Origin: Aureibaculum flavum
GTDB lineage: Bacteria; Bacteroidota; Bacteroidia; Flavobacteriales; Flavobacteriaceae
NCBI RefSeq assembly: GCF_016406085.1
Contig: NZ_JAEHFJ010000009.1
Coordinates: 1 to 64,000 of the forward strand
DNA length: 64,000 nucleotides
Direction: 5' to 3'
Shown here: piece after piece, positions 1 through 8,620 of the stretch
How positions within the stretch are numbered: position 1 is the first letter of the stretch
Layout of the letters: each line of letters begins with the position of its first letter
Made by a program: the position numbers and the translations under genes
The notes under the pieces: model-generated
Seen by the model: only the letters and a program-made list of their open reading frames with translations
The model's database searches: none
What the model was told of the DNA's origin: nothing

Positions 1-107
1 CTATTAAGTTGGCCAGATTCAATTTCTTCAACCAACTGAAGCTTGAAAGAAAGCGAATAATCTTTTTGGCTACGCTTTACGTAACCCGTCTTTGCTATTG
101 TTTTCAT
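1..107 (-). CDS. IS3-family transposase OrfA, N-terminal fragment (cut by window edge)
   Basis: Reading the - strand from an ATG at 107-105 gives 35 codons beginning MKTIAKTGYVKRSQKDYS and continuing LSFKLQLVEEIESGQL before the window ends. This matches the start of the helix-turn-helix OrfA of IS3/IS150-type elements, which binds the IS ends and is normally joined to the DDE OrfB by programmed frameshifting. The matching pattern is the basic, Tyr/Ser-rich leader followed by the FKL..V..IE.G recognition region. The gene is partial only because the window stops here. Whether the copy is active cannot be seen. Confidence 0.75.
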   Translation of the reverse strand, partial: MKTIAKTGYVKRSQKDYSLSFKLQLVEEIESGQLN

Positions 108-148
108 TACACTATAGTTTTAGTGCATCGCTATTTCAGGACGGGACA
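1..148 (-). mobile_element. IS3-family insertion sequence, 5' end only
   Basis: The left edge contains the start of an IS3-type transposon read on the - strand: about 40 bp of end sequence and then the first codons of its OrfA. The outer end is placed at about 148, where the + strand reads ACGGGACA and so finishes in CA, the usual IS terminus. The rest of the element, its second end and any target duplication lie outside the window, so the exact boundary is an inference. Confidence 0.65.
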
Positions 149-161
149 GAAATTTAATAAT

Positions 162-194
162 AAAAACCCAAAGCATTTTGCTTTGGGTTTTTTT
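162..194 (+). terminator. Rho-independent terminator, probably bidirectional
   Basis: A 14-bp perfect stem (162-175 with 179-192) with a 3-nt loop is rich in AAACCC/GGGTTT. It is followed by a T run on the + strand and mirrored by an A run on the other side. It lies only about 14 bp outside the inferred IS end, so the gene it served is probably to the left, beyond the IS. Confidence 0.85.
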
Positions 195-296
195 GCTTTT
201 AAGAAGCTTTTTTTTTATTCTTTGGTAATTTGTCCTTACGGATTACCTTATCCTAAAAACCCTTAATACAGGGGTGTTATGTAGTGTTAGCTCCTT

Positions 297-304
297 TAGT
301 TTTG
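297..304 (+). promoter_or_regulatory. Candidate Bacteroidota -7 element (TAGTTTTG)
   Basis: TAGTTTTG fits the TAnnTTTG core promoter consensus of Bacteroidota and lies 34 bp upstream of the lipoprotein start at 339. No clear TTTG -33 element was seen at the expected spacing. Confidence 0.45.
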
Positions 305-338
305 TGATTGAAATCATTTAAACTATAAAGACTATACC

Positions 339-1406
339 ATGACACTAAAAAGAATAATTGTACTCTCCCTTTTTTCAATTGTATTTTATGCTTGTAATAA
401 TAACGCTGATGAAAATTTGAGTAATCAAGTAAATAGCATTTCTATCAAGAAACCATCAGCTTATGATCAAAAATTAATAAAAATTGCTTCTATTGATAAA
501 AGCTTTGCTAATTATTCGGTTAGAGCGTTTGAAGTTTACAATGATTATGTCAGTTTGTTTGGTAGTAATCCTGATAAAATGGAATTAGATAAAATTGTTA
601 ATTTTTCTCAAATTGACGATTCTCAAATTCATTCTTTAAAGCTTTTAGATAGTGCTATTACTTTACCCGTTTTGAAAGAGCTAAATCCATTGATAAGATC
701 TTATAAAATAAATGCAAGAGCTTTTGCGGTAACCATTAATAGCTGTAAGTCTTATTTTACGAAGAAGGAATATAAAAAAGATAAATATGATCAGGCAGTT
801 GTATTACATAAGCTAACAATAGATATCTATTCTAAATTTAAAAAAGCAGATAGTATTTTAAGAATAAAAAGCAAAAAAATAGCTAAAAGTTTAGAAAACG
901 AATATTTGTATTCCTTGAATGAAGCAGGATTAGAAGTTGAGTATTTAGCAATAGTTGGTAAAAAGGATGTGGATAATTTAAACACCTTACTTAGTTCTAG
1001 TACTTATAATGATTTAAAAGTAGAAAAACTTGCCAGTTTACATAACAAAATTGAAACTACTTTTAACAAGTTAACGGAATTAAAGCAATCTGATCTCAAG
1101 CAATTCAACCATAATACTACAGTTTATTATTCAAATTTAGAACAATTGAATCACTCTTTTAATGAACTTATTCAACGTAAAAATGATAAGAAGAAGTTCT
1201 CTAAAGACGAATTGAAAAAGCTAAATGAAAATAAAATTGCTGCTAGTTCTGTAAATGGCTCAATAGAAGCGGTATTGCTTTCCTGTGAAAAATTAACGGA
1301 TTCTTTTAAGGATTATAAATCAGATAAAGCTTATACCAACCCTATAATAGCGAGTACGAAAAACAAAATTGCCAATAGTGTTAAAATACCAAGTGCAATT
1401 AAATAA
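339..1406 (+). CDS. Lipoprotein, possibly DUF3829/YiiG-like
   Basis: 355-residue exported lipoprotein. A hydrophobic leader (residues 4-18) ends in the lipobox FYAC, so Cys19 is the probable lipidation site, and N-rich residues follow. The rest is predicted helical, rich in Lys, Asn and Ser, without enzyme motifs. The spacing of Tyr/Asn-rich helices and the YKKDKYDQA..LH segment recall DUF3829 (YiiG-like) lipoproteins, but this is a weak match from memory. The final 76 bp overlap, tail to tail, the 3' end of the convergent membrane-protein gene ending at 1331. Role unknown. Confidence 0.7.
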   Translation: MTLKRIIVLSLFSIVFYACNNNADENLSNQVNSISIKKPSAYDQKLIKIASIDKSFANYSVRAFEVYNDYVSLFGSNPDKMELDKIVNFSQIDDSQIHSLKLLDSAITLPVLKELNPLIRSYKINARAFAVTINSCKSYFTKKEYKKDKYDQAVVLHKLTIDIYSKFKKADSILRIKSKKIAKSLENEYLYSLNEAGLEVEYLAIVGKKDVDNLNTLLSSSTYNDLKVEKLASLHNKIETTFNKLTELKQSDLKQFNHNTTVYYSNLEQLNHSFNELIQRKNDKKKFSKDELKKLNENKIAASSVNGSIEAVLLSCEKLTDSFKDYKSDKAYTNPIIASTKNKIANSVKIPSAIK

Positions 1407-2002
1407 ATTAGCACCAATTGACGGTTTTCTGATCTTATAGAGCTAAAGTAATGATGTGCAAAAGGAATACTGACCGGCATAAATATAAGCAGTAGGGTAT
1501 AGCCTATAGTTTTTGTAATTGTTGGTGTGTCATTAGCTTTTTTAATATAGATTGCTCTTGCTGCATAATGGCAAATTACGGGATACGAAATTAAGAGCCC
1601 AACACTATTAACCCACTCGGATAGAGCATAAAAAACATATCTTAAATCTTCTTTTATTAGGGGAACATAAGATAGGCCGATATTAAAAATTATATAAAAC
1701 AAGAAAAACAGATATGCAATACGAAACCATTTCAATGGAATACCTAAATCCTTTTGATCTACAGACAGTACAGCTTCTTTTAACCAAATTGTTATAATTA
1801 AAACGGGAATTAAAAAGAGATAATTAGTGGTTATAGTTAACGTTGAAATAAAATTTTGAATAGTGTTACCAGAAGTCTCTATATTTTGATATATTACTGA
1901 AAGAGTTGTGTATAGAATCATTAATATCACAGGAAGTATCACCACTAAAATGGCTAATTTTTTTGAAGAAAGATTGAAAATAAAATTGGAAATACTTTTC
2001 AT
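1331..2002 (-). CDS. Multi-pass membrane protein of unknown function
   Basis: 223 residues with about six hydrophobic segments (roughly 16-38, 53-73, 92-112, 130-150, 165-182 and 196-222), so an integral inner-membrane protein. No catalytic or transport motif was recognised. The segment NSVGLLISYPVICHYAARAIY and the basic loops between helices look like a real protein rather than a chance reading. Its 3' end overlaps the convergent lipoprotein gene by 76 bp. Both frames give convincing protein, so the overlap appears genuine. Confidence 0.7.
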   Translation of the reverse strand: MKSISNFIFNLSSKKLAILVVILPVILMILYTTLSVIYQNIETSGNTIQNFISTLTITTNYLFLIPVLIITIWLKEAVLSVDQKDLGIPLKWFRIAYLFFLFYIIFNIGLSYVPLIKEDLRYVFYALSEWVNSVGLLISYPVICHYAARAIYIKKANDTPTITKTIGYTLLLIFMPVSIPFAHHYFSSIRSENRQLVLIYLIALGILTLLAILFFVLAIIGLV

Positions 2003-2114
2003 TTATTAGTAAGCTTCTTATGACGTTATTAAATAACGCAGTGAACTTTCAGATAGTGTAAATGAATGGTTTTAAAGAATATTGAGTCATTAATAAATGT
2101 GAATGGCTATACTA

Positions 2115-2852
2115 TTATCTTAAATTTAATGGGTTTGGTCTATTTCTAGGGTCTTGATTTAACAACATAACCATACTTAAAAATAACTCAGGTTCATTAT
2201 CATAAAAATGATGCGGTTTTTCAAAAAATGTTTCTAATGAAACAGAAAAGAGTTCAATTAAATTACTTCCAGCATAATCTCTTAAAACTACATTTTCTTT
2301 ATTTTTTATTTTCAAATACTTGAAATGGGCATGTTTTTTCCATTTTTCAAAAGCACTTTCTTTAAAAATTCTACTCGGATAAGACCTTGCAGTATTTTCA
2401 AAAATCAAACAATGACCAAACTCATGAATGGCCAAATTTAATGCATCATCATTTATTTCAAACCCTTTTTTGACGGTAGGCCATGACATGTTAACACGTT
2501 TTGTACGCAAGTTTACATCGCCATCTAAAAGCACATTATTATGCTTATAAGTATATGATGAAGGAGTAATAAATACATGATTGAATTTGGATAAGGTATG
2601 CATGTTTAATCCAAATGTTATTTGAGCAAAAGCACTTGAAATAATAGTTTTCATTTTTTGCGTCAATATAAAATCAGGTTTAGAGTCGAAATTAGTTCTA
2701 AAGCGAAAAATTAAGGTTCTAACAAGAAAGGTTTCTTTCTTTTTCTGAGACAAACCTTCATAATAAATATTAGAATTCATTAATATATTATGACACTCGT
2801 CTTTTGTAGATGATTTAAAAAGGTAACTAAGCGATTTGTAAATTAGTTTCAA
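2115..2852 (-). CDS. M90-family (MtfA-like) zinc metallopeptidase
   Basis: 245 residues. The zinc-peptidase motif HEFGH is at about residues 143-147, within LAIHEFGHCLIFEN. A downstream segment NLIELFSVSLETFFEKP supplies the third ligand and the ELF.VS.E.FFE pattern typical of peptidase family M90. E. coli MtfA is a cytosolic aminopeptidase that interacts with the glucose-transport repressor Mlc; this organism may use the fold differently. The usual C-terminal LLNQDP motif is present, so the protein looks complete, and no signal peptide is seen. It lies just downstream, on the same strand, of the unknown gene at 2875-3285, so the two may be cotranscribed. Confidence 0.85.
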   Translation of the reverse strand: MKLIYKSLSYLFKSSTKDECHNILMNSNIYYEGLSQKKKETFLVRTLIFRFRTNFDSKPDFILTQKMKTIISSAFAQITFGLNMHTLSKFNHVFITPSSYTYKHNNVLLDGDVNLRTKRVNMSWPTVKKGFEINDDALNLAIHEFGHCLIFENTARSYPSRIFKESAFEKWKKHAHFKYLKIKNKENVVLRDYAGSNLIELFSVSLETFFEKPHHFYDNEPELFLSMVMLLNQDPRNRPNPLNLR

Positions 2853-2874
2853 GTTAATCTAGAAATTAGTAGAA

Positions 2875-3285
2875 TTATAAAGAACTAAATCCAGCTATAT
2901 CATTCCTAGTTTCTGTTTCTTCAAAGTTGTTTTCTGTTTGATTAGGTTGACCTAATAAAGTGAGAAAATGTGTTTTTAAATCTGGAAATTCTAACATCAA
3001 TTCTCTAAAACTAGTAGTGGCTGTTTTTGATATAAAATCGCTAATTAATTTGACAAAAGATTTAATAGATGCTTTGCTAACAATTAGAATGTTACCAAAA
3101 TTAGTGTTAAAAGCAGTAAGTTGTGAGTAAAGGGTAATTGCTGCCTTTTTTATGCCATGTTTTTTTACATGAATATATGCCAATCTTAAATGGGCTTCAT
3201 AGGTTACAAGTACTGGTGGTAAAGTGCAATTTTCGAATTGCTGCTCAAATTGTTGGTCGGTTAATAGTTGGTGCTTTTCGGTCAT
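2875..3285 (-). CDS. Conserved hypothetical protein
   Basis: 136-residue soluble protein without signal peptide or membrane segment. The N-terminal half has a distinctive stretch (QFEQQFENCTLPPVLVTYEA, then HLRLAYIHV) that looks like a conserved family core: small helical protein, His/Tyr-rich, with Cys20 inside it. No catalytic motif can be assigned. It is 22 bp upstream of, and on the same strand as, the M90 peptidase gene, suggesting a two-gene transcript. Function not recognised. Confidence 0.6.
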   Translation of the reverse strand: MTEKHQLLTDQQFEQQFENCTLPPVLVTYEAHLRLAYIHVKKHGIKKAAITLYSQLTAFNTNFGNILIVSKASIKSFVKLISDFISKTATTSFRELMLEFPDLKTHFLTLLGQPNQTENNFEETETRNDIAGFSSL

Positions 3286-3391
3286 GACCTAGGTTTATTT
3301 TAATTATTATATTAATAAATAGTTGGTTAGATTATTTAATAATTTATATTAAATTTTTTATAACTATACTACCATAGGTGCATAGTGTTTT

Positions 3392-4096
3392 TTATTCCTT
3401 TACAACACCCAATGTTGCTATTTGTCCCATTCTAATATTCCAATCTTTTTCAGATAGTAAATATCCTTTTTCGTCGAAGATTCTAATTTCTGCCGTATTA
3501 GGTCCAGAAAAACCTTCATTAAGGGCTTCAATGTCTATTCGATTATAACCTTTTATAAGGTCAATATTAATAATGTAATAGAGTCCCTTTAAACTTACAC
3601 TAGATTTTAACATTTTCTCATTTAAGAAAACACGTATTCTATCTCCATCAACTAGACTATGGTCTCTCACTTCAATTCTAACTGTATTAGAACTACTATG
3701 CAAGGTTCCTAAACTAAAGTCGCTAGAACGTTTTACGTTACTAACATCTTTTCCGTTAAAGTATTTTTTTGTGAGTATATCATCTTCATCTTCTTCTGGT
3801 CCAGTACTCGTCATAAAATTAGAGACTTTTTTCTTTGAAATTTCAGGAGGATTAAAATATTTATCAACATTTGACTTAAACCCTAGTAAATAAGGCTTTT
3901 TTTCGACATTAAAAATGGATTCTTTTTCAGAAGTGTCCAAAATAGATAAATCGATTGTTTTTAATACTTTCTGATTATCATTTATTAAAAGAATTGTTTT
4001 TCTTGGAACAGAATCTAGTTGTGCAATTAATTGACAGCCACTTCCTATAAATAGGATTAGGCAAAAGAGAGGTTGTATAAAACGATTTAGATACAT
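3392..4096 (-). CDS. Secreted protein of unknown function
   Basis: 234 residues with an N-terminal signal sequence (about residues 1-26; LFIGSGCQLIAQ gives either a lipobox at Cys21 or an ordinary cleavage after AQ). The middle is low complexity and acidic. The C-terminal 100 residues form a beta-rich domain with the pattern DGDRIRVFLN ... GYNRIDIEALNEGFSGPNTAEI, which resembles an Ig-like or jelly-roll module common in flavobacterial secreted proteins. No enzyme motif is visible. A TAnnTTTG promoter element lies 57 bp upstream. Confidence 0.6.
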   Translation of the reverse strand: MYLNRFIQPLFCLILFIGSGCQLIAQLDSVPRKTILLINDNQKVLKTIDLSILDTSEKESIFNVEKKPYLLGFKSNVDKYFNPPEISKKKVSNFMTSTGPEEDEDDILTKKYFNGKDVSNVKRSSDFSLGTLHSSSNTVRIEVRDHSLVDGDRIRVFLNEKMLKSSVSLKGLYYIINIDLIKGYNRIDIEALNEGFSGPNTAEIRIFDEKGYLLSEKDWNIRMGQIATLGVVKE

Positions 4097-4152
4097 TACT
4101 ACTTTATATCAATAGTTATACCGAAGATTAGATTATCGGCTACATTAGTTGC

Positions 4153-4160
4153 CAAAAGTA
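4153..4160 (-). promoter_or_regulatory. Candidate -7 element (TACTTTTG) for the secreted protein gene
   Basis: The + strand CAAAAGTA reads TACTTTTG on the - strand, fitting TAnnTTTG, with a leader of about 50 nt before the start at 4096. Confidence 0.45.
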
Positions 4161-4257
4161 GATAAAAATTATCCGTAATTTTGTTAAAAATTAATTAATA
4201 CTTGTAGTAATGTCATTTAAAACCTTAGGAAAGGTCAAAATTATTTAATTTTTAATG

Positions 4258-4265
4258 TATTTTTG
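4258..4265 (+). promoter_or_regulatory. Candidate -7 element (TATTTTTG) for tpx
   Basis: TATTTTTG fits TAnnTTTG and ends 21 bp before the tpx ATG, giving a very short leader. This placement also argues against the upstream TTG (4263) as start, because it would lie inside the promoter. Confidence 0.5.
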
Positions 4266-4286
4266 GAAAAAGATAAAACAATAATT

Positions 4287-4790
4287 ATGGCAGCAATAAC
4301 TTTAAAAGGAAATAGTATACACACAACAGGTGAATTACCAAAAGTTGGAGCACAAGCTCCTGATTTTAAGTTGGTAAAAACGGATTTGTCAGAATCTACT
4401 TTATCAGATTATAAAGGTTCTAATGTAATATTAAATATTTTTCCAAGCGTTGATACAGGCACATGTGCAGCATCAGTAAGACATTTTAATAAGGAAGCAT
4501 CAGAATTAAAGAATACAAAAGTTTTATGTATTTCAAGAGATTTACCTTTTGCACAAGCACGCTTTTGTGGTGCTGAAGGAATTGAAAATGTAATTAATTT
4601 ATCGGATTTTGCCACAGGTGATTTTGGTAAGGACTATGGATTAACAATTTCTGATGGACCTTTAGCTCATTTACATTCAAGAGCTGTTATTATTTTGGAT
4701 GCATCAGGTAAGGTAATATATGAAGAGCAAGTACCAGAAATAGTTGACGAACCAAATTATAAGGCAGCATTAGAAGCTTTACATAGCTAA
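4287..4790 (+). CDS. tpx: Thiol peroxidase (atypical 2-Cys peroxiredoxin)
   Basis: 167 residues, collinear with E. coli Tpx. It reduces hydroperoxides using thioredoxin. The peroxidatic cysteine is Cys60 in PSVDTGTCAASVR and the resolving cysteine is Cys94 in ARFCGAEG, the same 34-residue spacing as E. coli Cys61/Cys95. The DLPFAQ motif between them is intact. The ATG at 4287 is chosen over an in-frame TTG at 4263 because MAAITLKGNS starts exactly where the family does and a promoter element overlaps the TTG. Length is normal. It is probably monocistronic, with dgkA downstream after a palindromic spacer. Confidence 0.96.
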   Translation: MAAITLKGNSIHTTGELPKVGAQAPDFKLVKTDLSESTLSDYKGSNVILNIFPSVDTGTCAASVRHFNKEASELKNTKVLCISRDLPFAQARFCGAEGIENVINLSDFATGDFGKDYGLTISDGPLAHLHSRAVIILDASGKVIYEEQVPEIVDEPNYKAALEALHS

Positions 4791-4818
4791 TAATTTATAT
4801 TATTAGTATCAAAAATAA

Positions 4819-4866
4819 TTTTCGCCTACACATAAAATCAGTATACCCTTTGTGTTTAGGCGAAAC
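4819..4866. repeat. Inverted repeat between tpx and dgkA
   Basis: Two 18-nt arms (4819-4836 and 4849-4866), built on TTCGCCTA and its complement TAGGCGAA, are about 83% complementary around a 12-nt loop. There is no T run after it, so it is not an ordinary terminator. It sits 20 bp before the dgkA start and would fold in a transcript reading through from tpx. Confidence 0.6.
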
Positions 4867-4885
4867 TTTATATTGATGTAGAAAT

Positions 4886-5266
4886 ATGTATCCAATGAAA
4901 AATCCAAACGATAGTTTTTTAAAGGGCAGGCTAAGGAGTTTGAAATTTGCTCTAAGAGGGGCCTTTTTACTGATTACTACAGAACATAGTATAATGGTGC
5001 AGTTTTCTATTGCAGTATTAATAACCATTTTTGGATTTGTAATGCAAATTTCTGCTACTGAATGGATGTTTCAACTGTTGGCTATAGGAATGGTTTTAGT
5101 TGCGGAGTCCTTAAATACAGGAATTGAAAAGCTTTCCGATTTTGTACATCCAGACTATCATAAAAGGATAGGGTTTATAAAAGATATTTCTGCTGGAGCA
5201 GCAACCTTTGCTGCAATTATAGCCGTAATTATTGGTTTAATAATTTATATTCCAAAGTTTTCTTAA
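4886..5266 (+). CDS. dgkA: Diacylglycerol/undecaprenol kinase family protein
   Basis: 126-residue integral membrane kinase with three transmembrane helices (about 24-60, 66-82 and 105-123). The signature AESLNTGIEKLSDF corresponds to the catalytic E..NTAIE motif of the DgkA/UndK family, and A.GA.......I lies near the C-terminus. The enzyme phosphorylates diacylglycerol or undecaprenol, recycling lipid carrier for wall and envelope synthesis. The start may be the ATG at 4886 or the one three codons later. Separation from ftsK by a promoter-bearing gap suggests independent expression. Confidence 0.92.
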   Translation: MYPMKNPNDSFLKGRLRSLKFALRGAFLLITTEHSIMVQFSIAVLITIFGFVMQISATEWMFQLLAIGMVLVAESLNTGIEKLSDFVHPDYHKRIGFIKDISAGAATFAAIIAVIIGLIIYIPKFS

Positions 5267-5303
5267 ACTTTAGCAACAAAATTAATAACTCTATTATTTT
5301 GTG

Positions 5304-5311
5304 TACTTTTG
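5304..5311 (+). promoter_or_regulatory. Candidate -7 element (TACTTTTG) for ftsK
   Basis: TACTTTTG matches TAnnTTTG in the gap between dgkA and ftsK, 77 bp before the ftsK start. A TTTG -33 element is not evident at normal spacing. Confidence 0.45.
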
Positions 5312-5387
5312 TCGCTCAATTAGCTCAATCAATTTTTGTTTAAGTTAATGTGCTTATAATCAAAGACTACAGACTATTTAACTACAA

Positions 5388-7790
5388 ATGGCAAAAAAGA
5401 AAAAGACTACAACTAAAACAGCATCAAAGACCAAGAAAAAAAACGGTATTGTTAGTTTTTTTAAGAGTAAACAAACACACCTTGTTTTTGGTATTTTCTT
5501 AGCACTTTTTGGTATCTTCTTACTCGTATCTTTTCTATCCTTTTTTAATACTTGGAAGGCAGATCAAAGTCAATTGCATTTATTTTCTGATCGCTTGGCA
5601 GAGACCCGAAACTTATTGGGAAAGATTGGTGCGAATATTAGCCACTTTTTTATTTATAAAGGTTTTGGTATTTCCGCATTTATTCTTCCTTTTTTAATGT
5701 TTTTCTCTGGGCTTTATATCTTATTTAATATTTCGTTTAAGGCGATGAGAACGGCATGGTTCTGGGGAGTTGTATTTATGATTTGGTTGGCGGTTGCAGT
5801 AGGATTCTTTTTTCCGAAAAACGCTCTGTTATCTGGTGTTATCGGTTTTGAACTTAACGATTATCTCATCGATTTTATTGGTAAAATAGGTATTTTCTTA
5901 ATTTTACTTTTTACTGCCTTGGCCTATGTAATTTCTAAATTTAAAGTAACACCAGAAAGTTTAAAGGAAAAGCTTCCGAAAAGGATTATAAAAACTTCTA
6001 AAAGTGTTGGTATCGATGATATAACAGATGAAGGCTATATCGCAGAAACGATTCCTGAAAAACCACTTTCGGAATTAGAATTAAAAGTAACGAAAAAGAA
6101 AGTAGATCCTGTTCAAAAACAAGAACCTAAAATAGTGGTTAAGGAAGAGGTCAAAATAGCACCTAATAAGTTGGAAGTTACTCCTACTGTACATGAAGAG
6201 GTGAAAATTGAAGTTGAAAAATCATTTGAAGAAGATCATTTGGTAGAAAGTCTTTCCAATAAATTAGTAGATGACTTTGGTGAGTTTGACCCAACTTTAG
6301 AACTTTCAGAATTTAAATTTCCAAGCTTAGACTTATTAAAGGATTATGGCAATGAGAATATAACCATTGACCAAGAAGAACTAGAGGCCAATAAGGACAA
6401 AATTGTTGAGACTTTAAATAATTATAAAATTGGTATTGCAAATATTAAAGCCACTATTGGGCCTACAGTTACCTTATATGAAATTGTTCCAGAAGCTGGA
6501 GTAAGAATTTCTAAAATTAAAAATTTAGAAGATGACATCGCTTTGTCATTGGCCGCTTTAGGTATTCGTATTGTTGCACCAATTCCTGGTAAAGGAACAA
6601 TTGGAATTGAGGTTCCAAATAAAAATTCGACTATTGTATCGATGAAATCAGTTTTATCAACGCAGAAATTTCAAACTTCTAAAATGGAATTACCATTGGC
6701 GTTAGGTAAAACAATTTCGAATGAAACTTTTGTAATAGATTTAGCCAAAATGCCTCACTTGCTAATGGCGGGTGCAACAGGGCAAGGTAAATCAGTTGGT
6801 TTAAATGCGGTATTAACTTCTTTACTGTATAAAAAACATCCAGCAGAGGTTAAGTTTGTATTGGTAGATCCCAAAAAAGTAGAATTGACCCTGTTTAATA
6901 AAATAGAGCGTCATTATTTAGCCAAATTACCAGACAGTGAAGATGCGATTATTACGGATACCACTAAAGTTATTCATACATTGAATTCGTTGTGTATTGA
7001 GATGGATAATCGCTACGATATGCTTAAGGATGCATATGTAAGAAATATCAAAGAATATAACGTAAAGTTTAAGACAAGAAAATTAAATCCTGAAAATGGA
7101 CATGCGTTCTTACCCTATATTGTATTGGTAATTGATGAGTTTGCAGATTTAATTATGACAGCAGGTAAAGAGGTTGAAACACCTATTGCTCGTTTGGCAC
7201 AGTTGGCAAGGGCAGTTGGTATTCATTTGATTGTGGCAACGCAAAGACCATCAGTAAATGTTATTACCGGTATCATTAAAGCGAATTTCCCAGTTCGGGT
7301 AGCCTTTAGAGTAACTTCTAAAATAGATTCTAGAACTATTTTAGATGCTCAAGGAGCAGATCAATTGATTGGTAAAGGAGATATGTTAATCTCTACAGGT
7401 AATGAAGTTACAAGATTACAATGTGCTTTTGTAGATACTCCAGAAGTAGATAGAATAACTGATTTTATAGGTTCGCAAAGAGCATATGCCAGTGCACATT
7501 TGTTACCTGAGTATGTTGGTGAAGAAAGTGGCACAGGTATTGATATAGACATGTCAGATAGAGATGAATTGTTTGAAGATGCGTGTCATGTTATTGTAAA
7601 TGCACAACAAGGTTCAGCTTCTTTATTACAAAGAAAATTGAAATTAGGTTACAATAGAGCGGGGCGGATCATAGATCAATTAGAGGCCGCAGGTATTGTA
7701 GGTAAATTTGAAGGAAGTAAGGCGAGACAAGTTTTAGTGGCAGATATTTTAGCTCTAGAACAATTACTAAAGGACGAAAAAGGGCTATAG
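5388..7790 (+). CDS. ftsK: DNA translocase FtsK/SpoIIIE
   Basis: 800 residues. A very basic N-terminus is followed by four membrane helices (about 30-190) that anchor it at the septum, then a Glu/Lys-rich linker (200-310) and the motor. Walker A GATGQGKS is near residue 461 and Walker B VLVIDEFADL near 579; LARAVGIHLIVATQRPS and the sensor regions are intact. The C-terminal winged-helix gamma domain (about 725-800, GSASLLQRKLKLGYNRAGRI) recognises polar DNA motifs. It pumps chromosome ends through the closing septum and activates XerCD. lolA follows 39 bp later, so the two are probably cotranscribed. Confidence 0.98.
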   Translation: MAKKKKTTTKTASKTKKKNGIVSFFKSKQTHLVFGIFLALFGIFLLVSFLSFFNTWKADQSQLHLFSDRLAETRNLLGKIGANISHFFIYKGFGISAFILPFLMFFSGLYILFNISFKAMRTAWFWGVVFMIWLAVAVGFFFPKNALLSGVIGFELNDYLIDFIGKIGIFLILLFTALAYVISKFKVTPESLKEKLPKRIIKTSKSVGIDDITDEGYIAETIPEKPLSELELKVTKKKVDPVQKQEPKIVVKEEVKIAPNKLEVTPTVHEEVKIEVEKSFEEDHLVESLSNKLVDDFGEFDPTLELSEFKFPSLDLLKDYGNENITIDQEELEANKDKIVETLNNYKIGIANIKATIGPTVTLYEIVPEAGVRISKIKNLEDDIALSLAALGIRIVAPIPGKGTIGIEVPNKNSTIVSMKSVLSTQKFQTSKMELPLALGKTISNETFVIDLAKMPHLLMAGATGQGKSVGLNAVLTSLLYKKHPAEVKFVLVDPKKVELTLFNKIERHYLAKLPDSEDAIITDTTKVIHTLNSLCIEMDNRYDMLKDAYVRNIKEYNVKFKTRKLNPENGHAFLPYIVLVIDEFADLIMTAGKEVETPIARLAQLARAVGIHLIVATQRPSVNVITGIIKANFPVRVAFRVTSKIDSRTILDAQGADQLIGKGDMLISTGNEVTRLQCAFVDTPEVDRITDFIGSQRAYASAHLLPEYVGEESGTGIDIDMSDRDELFEDACHVIVNAQQGSASLLQRKLKLGYNRAGRIIDQLEAAGIVGKFEGSKARQVLVADILALEQLLKDEKGL

Positions 7791-7829
7791 GCTAAAAAAA
7801 AAGATTTAAATAGATAAGATTATAATAAA

Positions 7830-8471
7830 ATGAGAAAGATAATTACAACCGTTATATTAATTTTAAGTATTTCATTTGCATTTGCACAAGATGATGCAAA
7901 AGCAAAAAAGTTATTGGATGATGTTTCGAATAAAATTAGTAAATATGAAAATATTTATGTTCAGTTTAAGTATAACTTAGACAATACAAAGGAAAAGGTA
8001 CATCAAGAAACAAGGGGTGATGTAACAATGAAAGGTGATTTATACAATGTTAATTTTTTAGGGACCAATCAATTTTTTGATGGAAAAAAAACCTACACTA
8101 TTATTACAGAAGATGAAGAAGTGAACATTTCTGATGCTGAAGATAATGAAGAAGGCACAATTACACCTTCAAAATTCTTTACATTTTATAAAAATGGATT
8201 CAATTATAAATGGGACATTTTACAAAACATGAGTGGTAGAAAAATACAATATGTAAAATTAATACCTATTGATAGTAATTCTGATATAAAACAAATCTTA
8301 TTAGGTGTTGATATTAATACAAATCATATTTATAAATTGATTGAAACAGGAAATAACGGAACAGTTACAACATTAACTGTTTCTGAATTTAAAACAAATC
8401 AGGCAATTTCAAAAACACTTTTTACTTTTGATAAATCTAAATATGAAAATTACATTATAAATGATCTTTAA
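7830..8471 (+). CDS. lolA: Outer-membrane lipoprotein carrier protein LolA
   Basis: 213 residues with a cleavable signal peptide ending SFAFAQ. The mature domain shows the LolA half-barrel pattern: an amphipathic start (AKKLLDDVSNKISKYENIYVQFKY), G-D-x-x-x-K-G-x-x-x near residue 60, and FDGKKTY. LolA is a periplasmic chaperone that carries lipoproteins released by LolCDE to the outer membrane, important here because the window encodes many lipoproteins. An acidic insertion (about residues 95-112) is typical of the Bacteroidota form. It follows ftsK closely. Confidence 0.9.
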   Translation: MRKIITTVILILSISFAFAQDDAKAKKLLDDVSNKISKYENIYVQFKYNLDNTKEKVHQETRGDVTMKGDLYNVNFLGTNQFFDGKKTYTIITEDEEVNISDAEDNEEGTITPSKFFTFYKNGFNYKWDILQNMSGRKIQYVKLIPIDSNSDIKQILLGVDINTNHIYKLIETGNNGTVTTLTVSEFKTNQAISKTLFTFDKSKYENYIINDL

Positions 8472-8591
8472 GATTCTTTTTTAACTAGAATTAATTAGAA
8501 TTTTTCATTGCTTATAGTTCGTGAAAAATTAGAATTTATATAAGTTTATAAGTACGCCGATGTTTCGCATGTGTTATTCCCAATTAAGCTT

Positions 8592-8599
8592 TACTTTTG
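8592..8599 (+). promoter_or_regulatory. Candidate -7 element (TACTTTTG) for the LptF/G permease operon
   Basis: TACTTTTG fits TAnnTTTG in the 149-bp gap after lolA, ending 21 bp before the GTG start at 8621. Confidence 0.5.
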
Positions 8600-8620
8600 T
8601 AATTCAGTAAAACATTTTAT

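Noticed and set aside
9-266. 85-codon + strand frame at the left edge
   Set aside because: It is antisense to the IS3 OrfA start and continues through the terminator hairpin; its composition is not protein-like.
4819-4866. Inverted repeat after tpx as a terminator
   Set aside because: No T run follows either arm, so it is listed only as a repeat.
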